Positions 34,172-43,400 of a DNA stretch of 64,000 nt are shown here, piece after piece. Positions within the stretch are counted from its first letter, which is position 1; every line of letters begins with the position of its first letter. The notes under the pieces are model-generated. The model ran no database searches, was not told where the DNA came from, and saw only the letters and a list, made by a program, of their open reading frames with translations. The translations under genes and the position numbers were made by a program. The DNA is from an uncultured Eubacteriales bacterium (GTDB lineage Bacteria > Bacillota > Clostridia > Oscillospirales > Oscillospiraceae), in the NCBI GenBank assembly GCA_902492005.1, contig CABUJV010000007.1:1-64000 (forward strand). Direction: 5' to 3'.

Positions 34172-34894
34172 ATGGCTGAACCGCAGTATAAGCGGGTGCT
34201 GCTGAAGGTCAGCGGCGAGGCCCTGGCTGGCGAGGCCAGCCGTGGGCTGGATTTTGACGTCATCGGCAAGGTCTGCGACGTCATTCAGAAGTGTACACAG
34301 GCCGGCGTCCAGGTTGGGATCGTCGTGGGCGGCGGCAATTTCTGGCGGGGGCTCAAGGACGGCGGCGACCGGATGGAGCGGACCCGGGCCGACCACATGG
34401 GGATGCTGGCCACCGCCATCAACTGCCTGGCCATTGCGGATGTGCTGGAGCAGAAGGGCGTGGATGTGCGCGTGCAGACGGCGATTGAAATGCGTTCCGT
34501 GGCCGAGCCCTATATCCGCTCCAAGGCCATCCGGCATATGGAGAAGGGGCGTGTGGTCATCTTTGGCTGCGGCACCGGCAACCCCTTCTTCTCCACGGAC
34601 ACTGCGGCGGTACTGCGTGCGGCGGAGATTGACGCCGACGCCATCCTGCTGGCCAAAAATATCGACGGCGTCTACAGCGCCGACCCCAAGAAGGACCCCA
34701 GTGCCGTGAAGTATGACTCCATCTCCTATGATGACGTGCTGGCCCAGCACCTGCAGGTGATGGATTCCACCGCGACGTCCCTGTCCATGGATAACAAGAT
34801 CCCTGTGATTCTGTTTGCCCTCAAGGACCCGGAAAATATCTACCGGGTGGTCATGGGTGAAAAGATTGGTACCATTGTCAAGGAGGAACAGTGA
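34172..34894 (+). CDS. pyrH: UMP kinase
   Basis: A hexameric bacterial uridylate kinase, 240 residues, that makes UDP. RVLLKVSGEALAGE at the N-terminus, VGGGNFWRG and GTGNPFFSTDTAA are amino-acid-kinase-family signatures. The ribosome site is weak. A possible -10 TAAAAT lies at 34085-34090 in the 227-base gap after tsf; the -35 is poor. It is one base from frr. Confidence 0.96.
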   Translation: MAEPQYKRVLLKVSGEALAGEASRGLDFDVIGKVCDVIQKCTQAGVQVGIVVGGGNFWRGLKDGGDRMERTRADHMGMLATAINCLAIADVLEQKGVDVRVQTAIEMRSVAEPYIRSKAIRHMEKGRVVIFGCGTGNPFFSTDTAAVLRAAEIDADAILLAKNIDGVYSADPKKDPSAVKYDSISYDDVLAQHLQVMDSTATSLSMDNKIPVILFALKDPENIYRVVMGEKIGTIVKEEQ

Positions 34895-34895
34895 T

Positions 34896-35450
34896 ATGAA
34901 GGAAGAGCTGAAGGTTTACGACGCCAAAATGCAGAAGACTGTGGATGTGGTGGTCTCCGACTTTGCCAGTGTCCGGGCCGGACGCGCCAATGCTTCCGTG
35001 CTGGATAAGATTGCCGTGGACTACTATGGCAGCCCCACCCCCATCAACCAGGTGGCGGCTATCTCCTCGCCCGACCCCCGCAGCCTGATGATCCAGCCCT
35101 GGGACGCTACGCTGCTCAAGGCGATTGAAAGAGCCATTCAGACCTCCGATTTGGGCATCAATCCCCAGAACGACGGCCGCGTCATCCGTCTGAGCTTCCC
35201 CCAGCTTACCGAAGAGCGCCGCCGGGACCTGACCAAGCAGGTGAAAAAGTATGGGGAGAACGGTAAGGTGGCTGTCCGCAATATCCGTCGGGACGCCATG
35301 GATAAGTTCAAGGCCATGCAGAAAAAGTCGGAGATCACCGAGGACGAGCTCAGGGAGTTTGAAAAAGAGCTGCAGGATATGACGGATAAACGCTGCAAGC
35401 AGATCGACGAGCTGACGGCCAAGAAGGAAACGGAACTGATGGCTGTGTAG
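34896..35450 (+). CDS. frr: Ribosome recycling factor
   Basis: 184 residues. It dissociates post-termination ribosomes together with EF-G. The conserved VRAGRANASVLDKI-VDYYG segment and the long C-terminal helix are present. AGGAGG precedes the ATG. Co-transcribed with pyrH. Confidence 0.97.
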   Translation: MKEELKVYDAKMQKTVDVVVSDFASVRAGRANASVLDKIAVDYYGSPTPINQVAAISSPDPRSLMIQPWDATLLKAIERAIQTSDLGINPQNDGRVIRLSFPQLTEERRRDLTKQVKKYGENGKVAVRNIRRDAMDKFKAMQKKSEITEDELREFEKELQDMTDKRCKQIDELTAKKETELMAV

Positions 35451-35474
35451 GGGGACTCCTTTACATGGCTTGCG

Positions 35475-35543
35475 GTGCGGGGCGCCCCGGCGCCCCGCAC
35501 GCTTCGTATTTGAGACGACTTGGGGCGGGACGGAACCCGCCCC
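35475..35543 (+). promoter_or_regulatory. Two GC-rich hairpins between frr and uppS
   Basis: Stem 1 is 10 bp (35475-35484 / 35491-35500) and stem 2 is 8 bp (35522-35529 / 35536-35543). Neither has a T tract, so they look like RNA-stability or weak attenuation elements rather than terminators. Confidence 0.5.
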
Positions 35544-35562
35544 GCCCGACAGGAGCGAGGAC

Positions 35563-36309
35563 ATGCCGCTGTTCAGAAAAAAGGAGAATACGGCCGCCCA
35601 GGTAGACTTTGACCGCCTGCCGCGGCACATAGCCATCATTATGGACGGCAATGGCCGGTGGGCCAAGAGAAGGGGCCTGCCCCGCACCGCCGGACACGCC
35701 GCGGGGGCCGAGACCTTTCGAACCATTGCCACCTACTGCAAGGACATCGGTTTGGAGTATCTGACGGTCTACGCTTTTTCCACGGAGAACTGGAAGCGCC
35801 CGGCGGAGGAGGTCTCCGCCATCATGGGCCTTCTGAAGAAGTATCTGCTGGAGGCCATCGGCCGCATGGAGCGGGACCGGGTGAAAATGCGCTTTTTCGG
35901 GGATTTGTCTCCGCTGAACGAGGAGCTGCGGACCCTGTGCCGGGAGACCGAGGAGATCTCCCGCCGTTATGAGGGGTGTCAGGTGAACATTTGCCTCAAC
36001 TATGGCGGCCGGGACGAGCTGCTCCGGGCGGCCCGGGCCTTTGCCGGGGACTGCGCGGCGGGCAGGGGAGACCCCAACCATCTGTCCGAAGCGGAGTTTT
36101 CGCAGTATCTATTTTCCGCCGGCGTGCCGGACCCGGATCTTGTCATCCGGCCCAGCGGCGAGCTGCGCATTTCCAATTTTCTGCTGTGGCAGTCGGCCTA
36201 CGCGGAGTTCTATTTTACCGACGTGCTCTGGCCGGACTTCAGCAAAGACGAGCTGCACAAAGCGCTGGCGGCCTATCAGGGGCGGTCGCGCCGATTTGGA
36301 GGTATCTGA
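35563..36309 (+). CDS. uppS: Undecaprenyl diphosphate synthase
   Basis: A cis-prenyltransferase, 248 residues, that makes the C55 lipid carrier. IAIIMDGNGRWAKRRG near residue 23 contains the catalytic Asp, FSTENWKRP and the C-terminal RPSGELRISNFLLWQ are diagnostic. ATG 35563 follows GGAGCGAGG. Confidence 0.97.
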   Translation: MPLFRKKENTAAQVDFDRLPRHIAIIMDGNGRWAKRRGLPRTAGHAAGAETFRTIATYCKDIGLEYLTVYAFSTENWKRPAEEVSAIMGLLKKYLLEAIGRMERDRVKMRFFGDLSPLNEELRTLCRETEEISRRYEGCQVNICLNYGGRDELLRAARAFAGDCAAGRGDPNHLSEAEFSQYLFSAGVPDPDLVIRPSGELRISNFLLWQSAYAEFYFTDVLWPDFSKDELHKALAAYQGRSRRFGGI

Positions 36310-36312
36310 TCC

Positions 36313-37140
36313 ATGGGTAAGCGGATCATGGTAGCGGTGATTTTTGTCCCGCTCATCATTTTGATGCTGTTTTTTGCGCCAAGCTGGGTACTGCCCGTTG
36401 TGGTGTCCGGCTTGGCTATGATCGCGCTGCACGAGGTGCTGTGGTCCACCGGATTCGTCAAGAATCCGAAGATCTCCGGCCTGGCCATTCTTCTGGCGGG
36501 CCTCATTCCGTTCTGGGTCTTCGTAGGGGAGCGAATGTTGCCCGCACTGGTGACCCTTTTCCTCTACGTGGTGCTGTTGTTTGCCGTAGCCATGAAAAGC
36601 CGCTATACGGTGACGATGGAGAAGATGGGGGGCTCTTTCTTCCTTTCCATCGTCATCCCCTATTTCCTGTCCACCTTCATCCGTATCCGGGAGATGCCCG
36701 ACTGGCGCTACTATATCCTGCTGCCCTTTGTGGTGGCCTGGCTCAGCGACGCTTCTGCGCTGTTTGCGGGCATGGCCTTCGGAAAGCATAAACTGGCCCC
36801 GGAGCTCTCCCCCAAAAAGACGGTGGAGGGGGCGGTCGGCGGCGTGGCAGGCTCGGTCGCCGCCACTCTGATTTACGGTTTTGTGATGTCCGCCTGTTTT
36901 GGTGCTGCCACGGTACAGTACGGACTACTGATCCTCTACGCCCTGCTGGGGGCGGTGGCGGCCCAGTTTGGTGATTTGGCCTTCTCTTACATCAAGCGGC
37001 AGTATGCCATCAAGGATTACGGCACGATCTTCCCCGGCCACGGCGGGGTTCTGGACCGTTTTGACAGCGTCATTTTCTGCGCTCCGCTGCTGGAGATCCT
37101 GATCGTCTATTTCCCGGCCATCCAGGGGGCGGCGGGATGA
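36313..37140 (+). CDS. cdsA: Phosphatidate cytidylyltransferase
   Basis: A polytopic membrane enzyme of 275 residues that makes CDP-diacylglycerol. SPKKTVEGAVGG and the C-terminal signature GDLAFSYIKR, KDYGTIFPGHGG and LDRFDS are intact. It begins four bases after uppS and its stop overlaps the dxr start in ATGA. Confidence 0.96.
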   Translation: MGKRIMVAVIFVPLIILMLFFAPSWVLPVVVSGLAMIALHEVLWSTGFVKNPKISGLAILLAGLIPFWVFVGERMLPALVTLFLYVVLLFAVAMKSRYTVTMEKMGGSFFLSIVIPYFLSTFIRIREMPDWRYYILLPFVVAWLSDASALFAGMAFGKHKLAPELSPKKTVEGAVGGVAGSVAATLIYGFVMSACFGAATVQYGLLILYALLGAVAAQFGDLAFSYIKRQYAIKDYGTIFPGHGGVLDRFDSVIFCAPLLEILIVYFPAIQGAAG

Positions 37141-38282
37141 AAAGGACTCTTTCCGTGCTGGGGTCCACCGGCTCCATTGGGCGGCAGACCCTGGAGGTGG
37201 CGGAGGCCTGCGGCCTGCCGGTGGCGGCGCTGACCGCCAACCGGAATGCACGGCTGCTGGAGGAACAGGCCCGGAGATTCCGGCCAAAGCTGGTGGCAGC
37301 GGTGGAGGAGCCGGCCGCCGCCGATCTGAAGGTGCGTCTGGCGGACACCCCCATCCGGGTGGCGGCCGGCCACCGGGGCGTTTTGGAGGCGGCCACCCTG
37401 GCGGAGGCCGACACCGTGGTCACCGCCGTGATGGGCGTGGCCGGGCTGCAGCCGACCCTGGCCGCCATCCGGCAGGGCAAACGCATCGCTTTGGCGAACA
37501 AAGAGACCATGGTGTGCGCCGGGGAGCTGGTTATGGACGAGGCAGACCGCTGTGGGGCCGAGATTGTGCCGGTGGATTCGGAACACTCGGCCATTTTCCA
37601 GTGCCTTCAGGGCTGCCGGAACCGTGGAGAGGTGCGCCGGCTGATCCTCACCGCCTCTGGCGGGCCCTTTTTCGGCTGGAACCGGGATCAGCTGGCCCGG
37701 GTGACAAAGGCCCAGGCGCTGCGCCACCCCAACTGGGCCATGGGGGCCAAGATCACCATTGACTCCGCCACCCTGATGAACAAGGGCCTGGAGTTGATCG
37801 AGGCCATGCGCCTTTACCGGATGCCGCCGGAAAAGATTTCGATTGTGATCCATCGGGAGAGTATAGTTCACTCCCTGGTGGAATACTGTGATAATGCCGT
37901 ATTGGCGCAGTTGGGCGCGCCGGATATGCGCCTGCCCATCCAGTACGCCCTCACCTGGCCGGCGCGGACGCCGGGCCCGGCGGCGTCCTTGGACCTGTTG
38001 TCCTGCCCGCCGCTCACCTTTGCCGCCCCGGACTGTGAGACCTTCGAATGCCTGGCACTGGCCCTTTGGGCGGCCGCGCAGGGGGGCACGGCGCCGGCCG
38101 TGCTCAGCGGAGCCAATGAGGCGGCGGTAGACCTCTTCCTGCGGGAGGAGATCGGCTTTCTGGACATCCCCAGACTGGTGGGTGAGGCTTTGGAGCGGGT
38201 CAAACCTGTGGAGCGGCCCTCTCTGGAGGACATTCTTCTGGCCGACCACGCCGCCAGAGAGGCGGTCCGCTGCGCCCGGTAA
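37137..38282 (+). CDS. dxr: 1-deoxy-D-xylulose 5-phosphate reductoisomerase
   Basis: The second enzyme of the MEP isoprenoid pathway, 381 residues. The NADPH-binding LGSTGSIGRQTLEV starts the protein. PVDSEHSAIFQC and LTASGGPFFG cover the metal and substrate site. Sits between cdsA and rseP, with ispG two genes on. Confidence 0.97.
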   Translation: MKRTLSVLGSTGSIGRQTLEVAEACGLPVAALTANRNARLLEEQARRFRPKLVAAVEEPAAADLKVRLADTPIRVAAGHRGVLEAATLAEADTVVTAVMGVAGLQPTLAAIRQGKRIALANKETMVCAGELVMDEADRCGAEIVPVDSEHSAIFQCLQGCRNRGEVRRLILTASGGPFFGWNRDQLARVTKAQALRHPNWAMGAKITIDSATLMNKGLELIEAMRLYRMPPEKISIVIHRESIVHSLVEYCDNAVLAQLGAPDMRLPIQYALTWPARTPGPAASLDLLSCPPLTFAAPDCETFECLALALWAAAQGGTAPAVLSGANEAAVDLFLREEIGFLDIPRLVGEALERVKPVERPSLEDILLADHAAREAVRCAR

Positions 38283-38309
38283 TACCCGTCAAGGAGACTG
38301 AACACGCTT

Positions 38310-39368
38310 ATGCTCTATATCATCATTGCCATTCTCATGTTTGGTATCCTCATCGCCCTTCACGAGTTCGGACACTTCGTCACCGCCAAGCTGCTGGGGG
38401 TGCGGGTGAATGAATTCGCCATCGGCATGGGTCCGCTGCTGTTCTCGACGCAAAAAGGGGAGACGCAGTATTCCCTGCGCGCCATCCCCATGGGCGGCTT
38501 CTGCGCCATGGAGGGGGAGGACGACGCCTCCGACGACCCCAGGGCATTTTCCAATAAGCCGGCCTGGAGAAAGTTCATCATTCTGGTCGCGGGATCCTTT
38601 ATGAACTTCCTCACCGGATTTGTCTTGCTGGCGCTGCTCCTGGCCCAGAATACCTCCTTTGTGGTCCCAGTTATCGACACGTTTATGGAGGGCTTCCCCT
38701 ATGAAAATGCCCAGGGACTGCTGCCGGGCGACCGGATCGTCCGGGTCAACGGCGAACGGATCTACACCAAGAGCGATTTGGACCTGTTTTTTGGCCGTGA
38801 CGGGGACGGTATCATGGATTTGGTCATTGAGCGGGACGGCGTACGTCTGGAGCGGCCGGGTTTTGATCTCCGGCCCCGGGAATACACCTACGAGGGCGAG
38901 ACCGCGCGGATGCGGGGGCTCATCTGCGTCCGGGAGCCCTTTCACGTGGGAAATTGGCTGCGTCAGAGCTGGTACAATACCATTGATATGGTGCGGATGG
39001 TGCGCCTGTCCCTAGTGGATCTTTTTTCCGGCCGGGCCGGTATCCAAGACATGTCCGGCCCCATCGGCATCGTAACCATGATGTCGGACGTGGGGGCCCA
39101 GTCTCCCAATATGGCGGCCGCACTGGCAAATATCCTGTGGTTCGTGGCCTTCATCGCCATCAACCTGGCGGTGATGAATCTGCTGCCCATCCCCGCCCTG
39201 GATGGCGGCCGCATTTTCTTTCTGGCGGTCAACGGGCTGTTCTCTCTGTTCGCCCGGCGGAAGCTGGACCCCAAATACGAGGGCTACGTGAATATGGCGG
39301 GCTTCTGCTGCCTGATCCTGCTGATGGTGGTTGTGGCCTTTAACGACATTGTCAAGCTATTTGCGTAA
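38310..39368 (+). CDS. rseP: Site-2 intramembrane zinc metalloprotease RseP/RasP
   Basis: A 352-residue membrane protease. Helix 1 holds the zinc motif HEFGH (about residue 18). A single PDZ domain (about 120-190, GLLPGDRIVRVNGERI) follows, and the second active-site helix has LLPIPALDGGR. It cleaves anti-sigma factors or signal peptide remnants in relatives. AAGGAG lies a rather long 13 bases before the ATG. Confidence 0.95.
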   Translation: MLYIIIAILMFGILIALHEFGHFVTAKLLGVRVNEFAIGMGPLLFSTQKGETQYSLRAIPMGGFCAMEGEDDASDDPRAFSNKPAWRKFIILVAGSFMNFLTGFVLLALLLAQNTSFVVPVIDTFMEGFPYENAQGLLPGDRIVRVNGERIYTKSDLDLFFGRDGDGIMDLVIERDGVRLERPGFDLRPREYTYEGETARMRGLICVREPFHVGNWLRQSWYNTIDMVRMVRLSLVDLFSGRAGIQDMSGPIGIVTMMSDVGAQSPNMAAALANILWFVAFIAINLAVMNLLPIPALDGGRIFFLAVNGLFSLFARRKLDPKYEGYVNMAGFCCLILLMVVVAFNDIVKLFA

Positions 39369-39407
39369 GGCGGAATTGCTTTCCTATTACGGATAAAAGG
39401 TGATTGT

Positions 39408-40445
39408 ATGACAAAACAGATCAACGTTGGGGGCGTTCCCATGGGTGGGGGCGCTCCCATTCCCATCCAGTCCATGTGCAACACCCGTACCGACGATGTG
39501 GCGGCCACCGTGGCGCAGATCCATCGGCTGGAGGCGGCGGGCTGTGATATCATCCGGGTGGCCGTGCCTGACCGGGCGGCGGCCCGCGCTGTGGGCGCCA
39601 TCAAAGAGCGGATCCATATCCCGCTGGTGGTGGATATCCACTTCGATTACCGTCTGGCGCTGGAGTCCGTGGCGGCGGGATGCGACAAGGTGCGCATCAA
39701 TCCCGGCAATATCGGGGACGCCGAACGGGTCAAGGCGGTGGCGCAGGCCTGCCGGGAGAAGGGCGTTCCCATCCGGATCGGGGTCAACGGCGGGTCTCTG
39801 GAAAAGCCCCTCCTGGCCAAGTACGGCGGCGTAACGCCCGAGGCTCTGGTGGAGTCCGCCTTCGGACAGATTGCGCTGCTGCATCGCTTCGACTTTGACG
39901 ACATCTGCGTCTCCCTTAAATCCTCCGACGTGCGGACCACCATGGCGGCCTACCGGCTCATGAGCGAGCGGTGCGACGATCCGCTTCACCTGGGCGTCAC
40001 CGAGACGGGGACCGTCCGCATGGGCACCCTCAAGTCCGCCGTGGGCATCGGCGGACTGCTGGGTTTCGGCATCGGGGACACCCTGCGGGTGTCGCTGTCC
40101 GCCGACCCGGTGGAGGAGGTCTACGCTGCCCGGGACATCCTGAAAGCCCTGGGCATCCGGCAGGAGGGACCCAACCTGATCTCCTGTCCCACCTGCGGCC
40201 GCACCCGGATCGACCTCATCGGCCTGGCCGAGGAGGTGGAGCGCCGCCTCAAGGGAGTGGAGAAGCCCATCACCGTGGCGGTCATGGGCTGCGTGGTCAA
40301 CGGCCCCGGGGAGGCGTCGGCCGCCGACGTGGGCATTGCAGGGGGAGACGGCGTGGGCCTGCTCTTCCGCAGGGGAGAGATCGTAAAGAAAGTGCCCCAG
40401 GCGGAGCTGGTGGACGAGCTGTTTGCCCTGATCGAGGAATTGTAA
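39408..40445 (+). CDS. ispG: 4-hydroxy-3-methylbut-2-enyl diphosphate synthase
   Basis: An iron-sulfur enzyme of the MEP pathway, 345 residues. A TIM-barrel (PIPIQSMCNTRTDD) is followed by the cluster domain with CPTCGRT and CVVNGPGEA. These give three Cys ligands, with the Glu as fourth. AAAGGTGAT precedes the ATG. Confidence 0.97.
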   Translation: MTKQINVGGVPMGGGAPIPIQSMCNTRTDDVAATVAQIHRLEAAGCDIIRVAVPDRAAARAVGAIKERIHIPLVVDIHFDYRLALESVAAGCDKVRINPGNIGDAERVKAVAQACREKGVPIRIGVNGGSLEKPLLAKYGGVTPEALVESAFGQIALLHRFDFDDICVSLKSSDVRTTMAAYRLMSERCDDPLHLGVTETGTVRMGTLKSAVGIGGLLGFGIGDTLRVSLSADPVEEVYAARDILKALGIRQEGPNLISCPTCGRTRIDLIGLAEEVERRLKGVEKPITVAVMGCVVNGPGEASAADVGIAGGDGVGLLFRRGEIVKKVPQAELVDELFALIEEL

Positions 40446-40470
40446 AAAATCAGCGTAGGAGCGTATACAT

Positions 40471-43400
40471 ATGCCAGAGCAGAAGAAAATCCCCATTCTG
40501 GTCCTCTTTTCCGCGTGGAAGCCATCGGAGGACCTTCGGCCGCTCCTGGCCGGCATGCTGGTCACTGGCGCGGTCATCGACCGGCAGCAGCGCTGCATCC
40601 AGGCGGAGGTTCAGTGCGCCCGCTGCCCGGACGACGCGTACAGGGCACGGCTGGAGCGGGAGCTGGGGGCGGCCTATGGGGTCCGGCGTGTAACCCTGCG
40701 GTTTCAGACGCCGGCGGCGGAGCCGCTTCCCCAGCCGGAGCCCCCAAAGCTGCCGGTCTCTGAGGAGCGGCCGCCTCTGCCCACCGACGAGGATGCCCCG
40801 CCGGAAGCGGCACCCCCGGAATCAGAGGATCCGATGGAGGTCTTTCGCCGGACGGAGCGCATCCGGCAGGCGGCGCTGAAGAAGATCAAGCCGGCGGCAC
40901 ACACGGAGAAAAAGGGCGGCCGGGAAGGGCCCAAGGAGAAGCTGATCTACGGCCGTATGGTGAAGAAGTTTCCCGCTATCGCCCTGAACGACATCACCCT
41001 GGATTCCGAGATGGTGACCATTGAAGGAGATGTATTCGCCACCGACCATCTGGAGATGAAGAAGCGGGGAGCATGGATCGTCCGCTTTGACATTACGGAT
41101 CAGACCAATTCCATCCGGGTGGCCAAATTTCTGGTCGGAGACGAGGGAAAGGAACTGGCCGGGGCCATCCAGGAGGGCCAGCGTCTTGTGGTCCAGGGCC
41201 GGGTCAGCCCCTACCAGGGGGAGCTGCAAATCGAACCTACCGGCATCGCGGAGGGCACGCGGACCATCCGTCAGGACAAGGCGGAAGGGGAGAAGCGGGT
41301 GGAGCTCCACCTGCACACCCGCATGTCGGTGATGGATGCCACCACCGATATCAAAGAGGCCATCAAGCGCGCGGCGGCCTGGGGGCATCCCGCCATCGCC
41401 ATCACGGACCACGGCGTCTGCCACGATTTTCCCACCGCCTATTCCACCGCCAAAAAGGCTGGCATCAAGATGATTTTTGGAGTGGAGGCCTACTTCCAGA
41501 ACGACGTGGACGACATGCCCACGGTGCGGGGGACCATGGATGTTCCCTTTGACGGGGAATACGTCTGCTTCGATTTAGAGACCACCGGTCTGGATGCCCG
41601 GCGGGACGTGATCACGGAGATCGGCGCGGTGGTGCTGAAGAACGGCCGGGTCACCGATGAGGTCTTTTCCACCTTTGTGGACCCGGAGCGGCCTATGAAC
41701 CCGGAGATCATCCGCCTGACCGGCATCACCGACGAGATGGTCCGGGGCGCGCCCAAACAGGCGGATGCCATCCGGCAGTTTCTGGCCTTTGTCAACGGGC
41801 GGCCTCTGGCGGCTCACAACGCCGGCTTTGACGTAGGGTTCCTTTCGGAGGGCTGCCGCCGCTGCGGTATCCCCTTCGAGGCGACGGCGGTGGACACCCT
41901 GCCGCTGGCCCAGGCCCTTCTGCCCCATCTGTCCAAGCACAAGCTGGACATCGTGGCCGACCACCTGGGCCTGCCCGCCTTCCACCATCACCGGGCCACC
42001 GACGACGCCTCCACTGTGGCCTATATGCTGGTGCCCTTCTTCAAAAAGCTGGAGGAGGAGCACGATATCCACTCCCTGAGGCCCATCAACCGCTGGGCAG
42101 CCGGACAGAATCAGGCCCGGAAGGGCAAACGCCGGGCCCGGCATCTCATCGTCCTGGCCCGCAACCAGACCGGCCTGCGCAATCTCTATAAACTGGTCTC
42201 CAAGGCCCATTTGGAGCACTTTCAGCGCAAGCAGTATCCGGTGATGCCCAAAAGCCTCATTGACGAGAACCGGGAGGGGCTGCTGATGGGCTCGGCCTGC
42301 GAGGCGGGCGAGCTGTTCCAGGCAGTGGTGCGGCACAGCTCTTGGGCGGAGCTCAAGCGCATCGCCTCCTGGTACGACTATCTGGAGATCCAGCCTCTGA
42401 GCAACAACGCCTATATGCTCCGGCCCGACAAGAACGGAAAGGCCATCGCACGTGATATGGAGGAGCTGCGGAATTTCAACCGCACCGTCGTAGAGCTGGC
42501 CCGTGAGCTGGGCAAACCTGTGGTGGCAACCGGCGACGTCCACTTCCTGGACCCGGAGGACGAGATCTACCGCCATGTGCTGCTGGCTACCAAGGGCTTT
42601 GAGGACGCCGACGCGCCCAATCCGCTCTACTTCCGCACCACCGACGAGATGCTGGAGGAATTCTCCTATCTGGGCGCTGAGACGGCCCGGAAGGTGGTGG
42701 TTGACGATCCGCAGCTCGTCGCCGCCTGGTGCGGAGACCTGAACCCGCTGCCCAACGGTCTGTTCGCCCCCAAGCTGGAGGATTCCGAAGGGGAGCTGAA
42801 GCGGCTGGTGTGGGGAAAGGCCAAGCGTCTTTACGGCGAGGAGCCGCCCCAAATTGTAGTGGACCGCATCAACGCCGAGCTGGGAGACATCCTGATGCGG
42901 CACTACGACGTGATCTACATGTCGGCCCAGAAGCTGGTGCAGGACTCCCTGGACCATGGCTATCTGGTGGGCTCCCGGGGCTCGGTGGGGTCCTCCATCG
43001 TAGCCTTCCTGTCGGGCATCACCGACGTCAACGCCCTGCCGCCCCACTACCGCTGCCCCAACTGCAAGCATTCCGACTTCGAAGCGGCCAGGAAAGGGGG
43101 CTGGGGTTGTGGAGCCGATATGCCCGACGCGGTGTGCCCCGTGTGCGGGACTCCCTACGAAAAAGACGGCTTCAACATCCCCTTTGAGACCTTCCTGGGC
43201 TTCGGCGGCGACAAGGTGCCCGATATCGACCTGAACTTCTCCGGCGAGTACCAGTCCAGCGCACACCGGCATACCTTCGAGCTTTTCGGAGAGAACCACG
43301 TGTTCCGGGCAGGGACCATCGGCACGGTGGCGGAAAAGACCGCCTTCGGCTATGTGAAAAAATATCTGGAAGAGCGGGGCAGGACCGCGACCAAAGCCGA

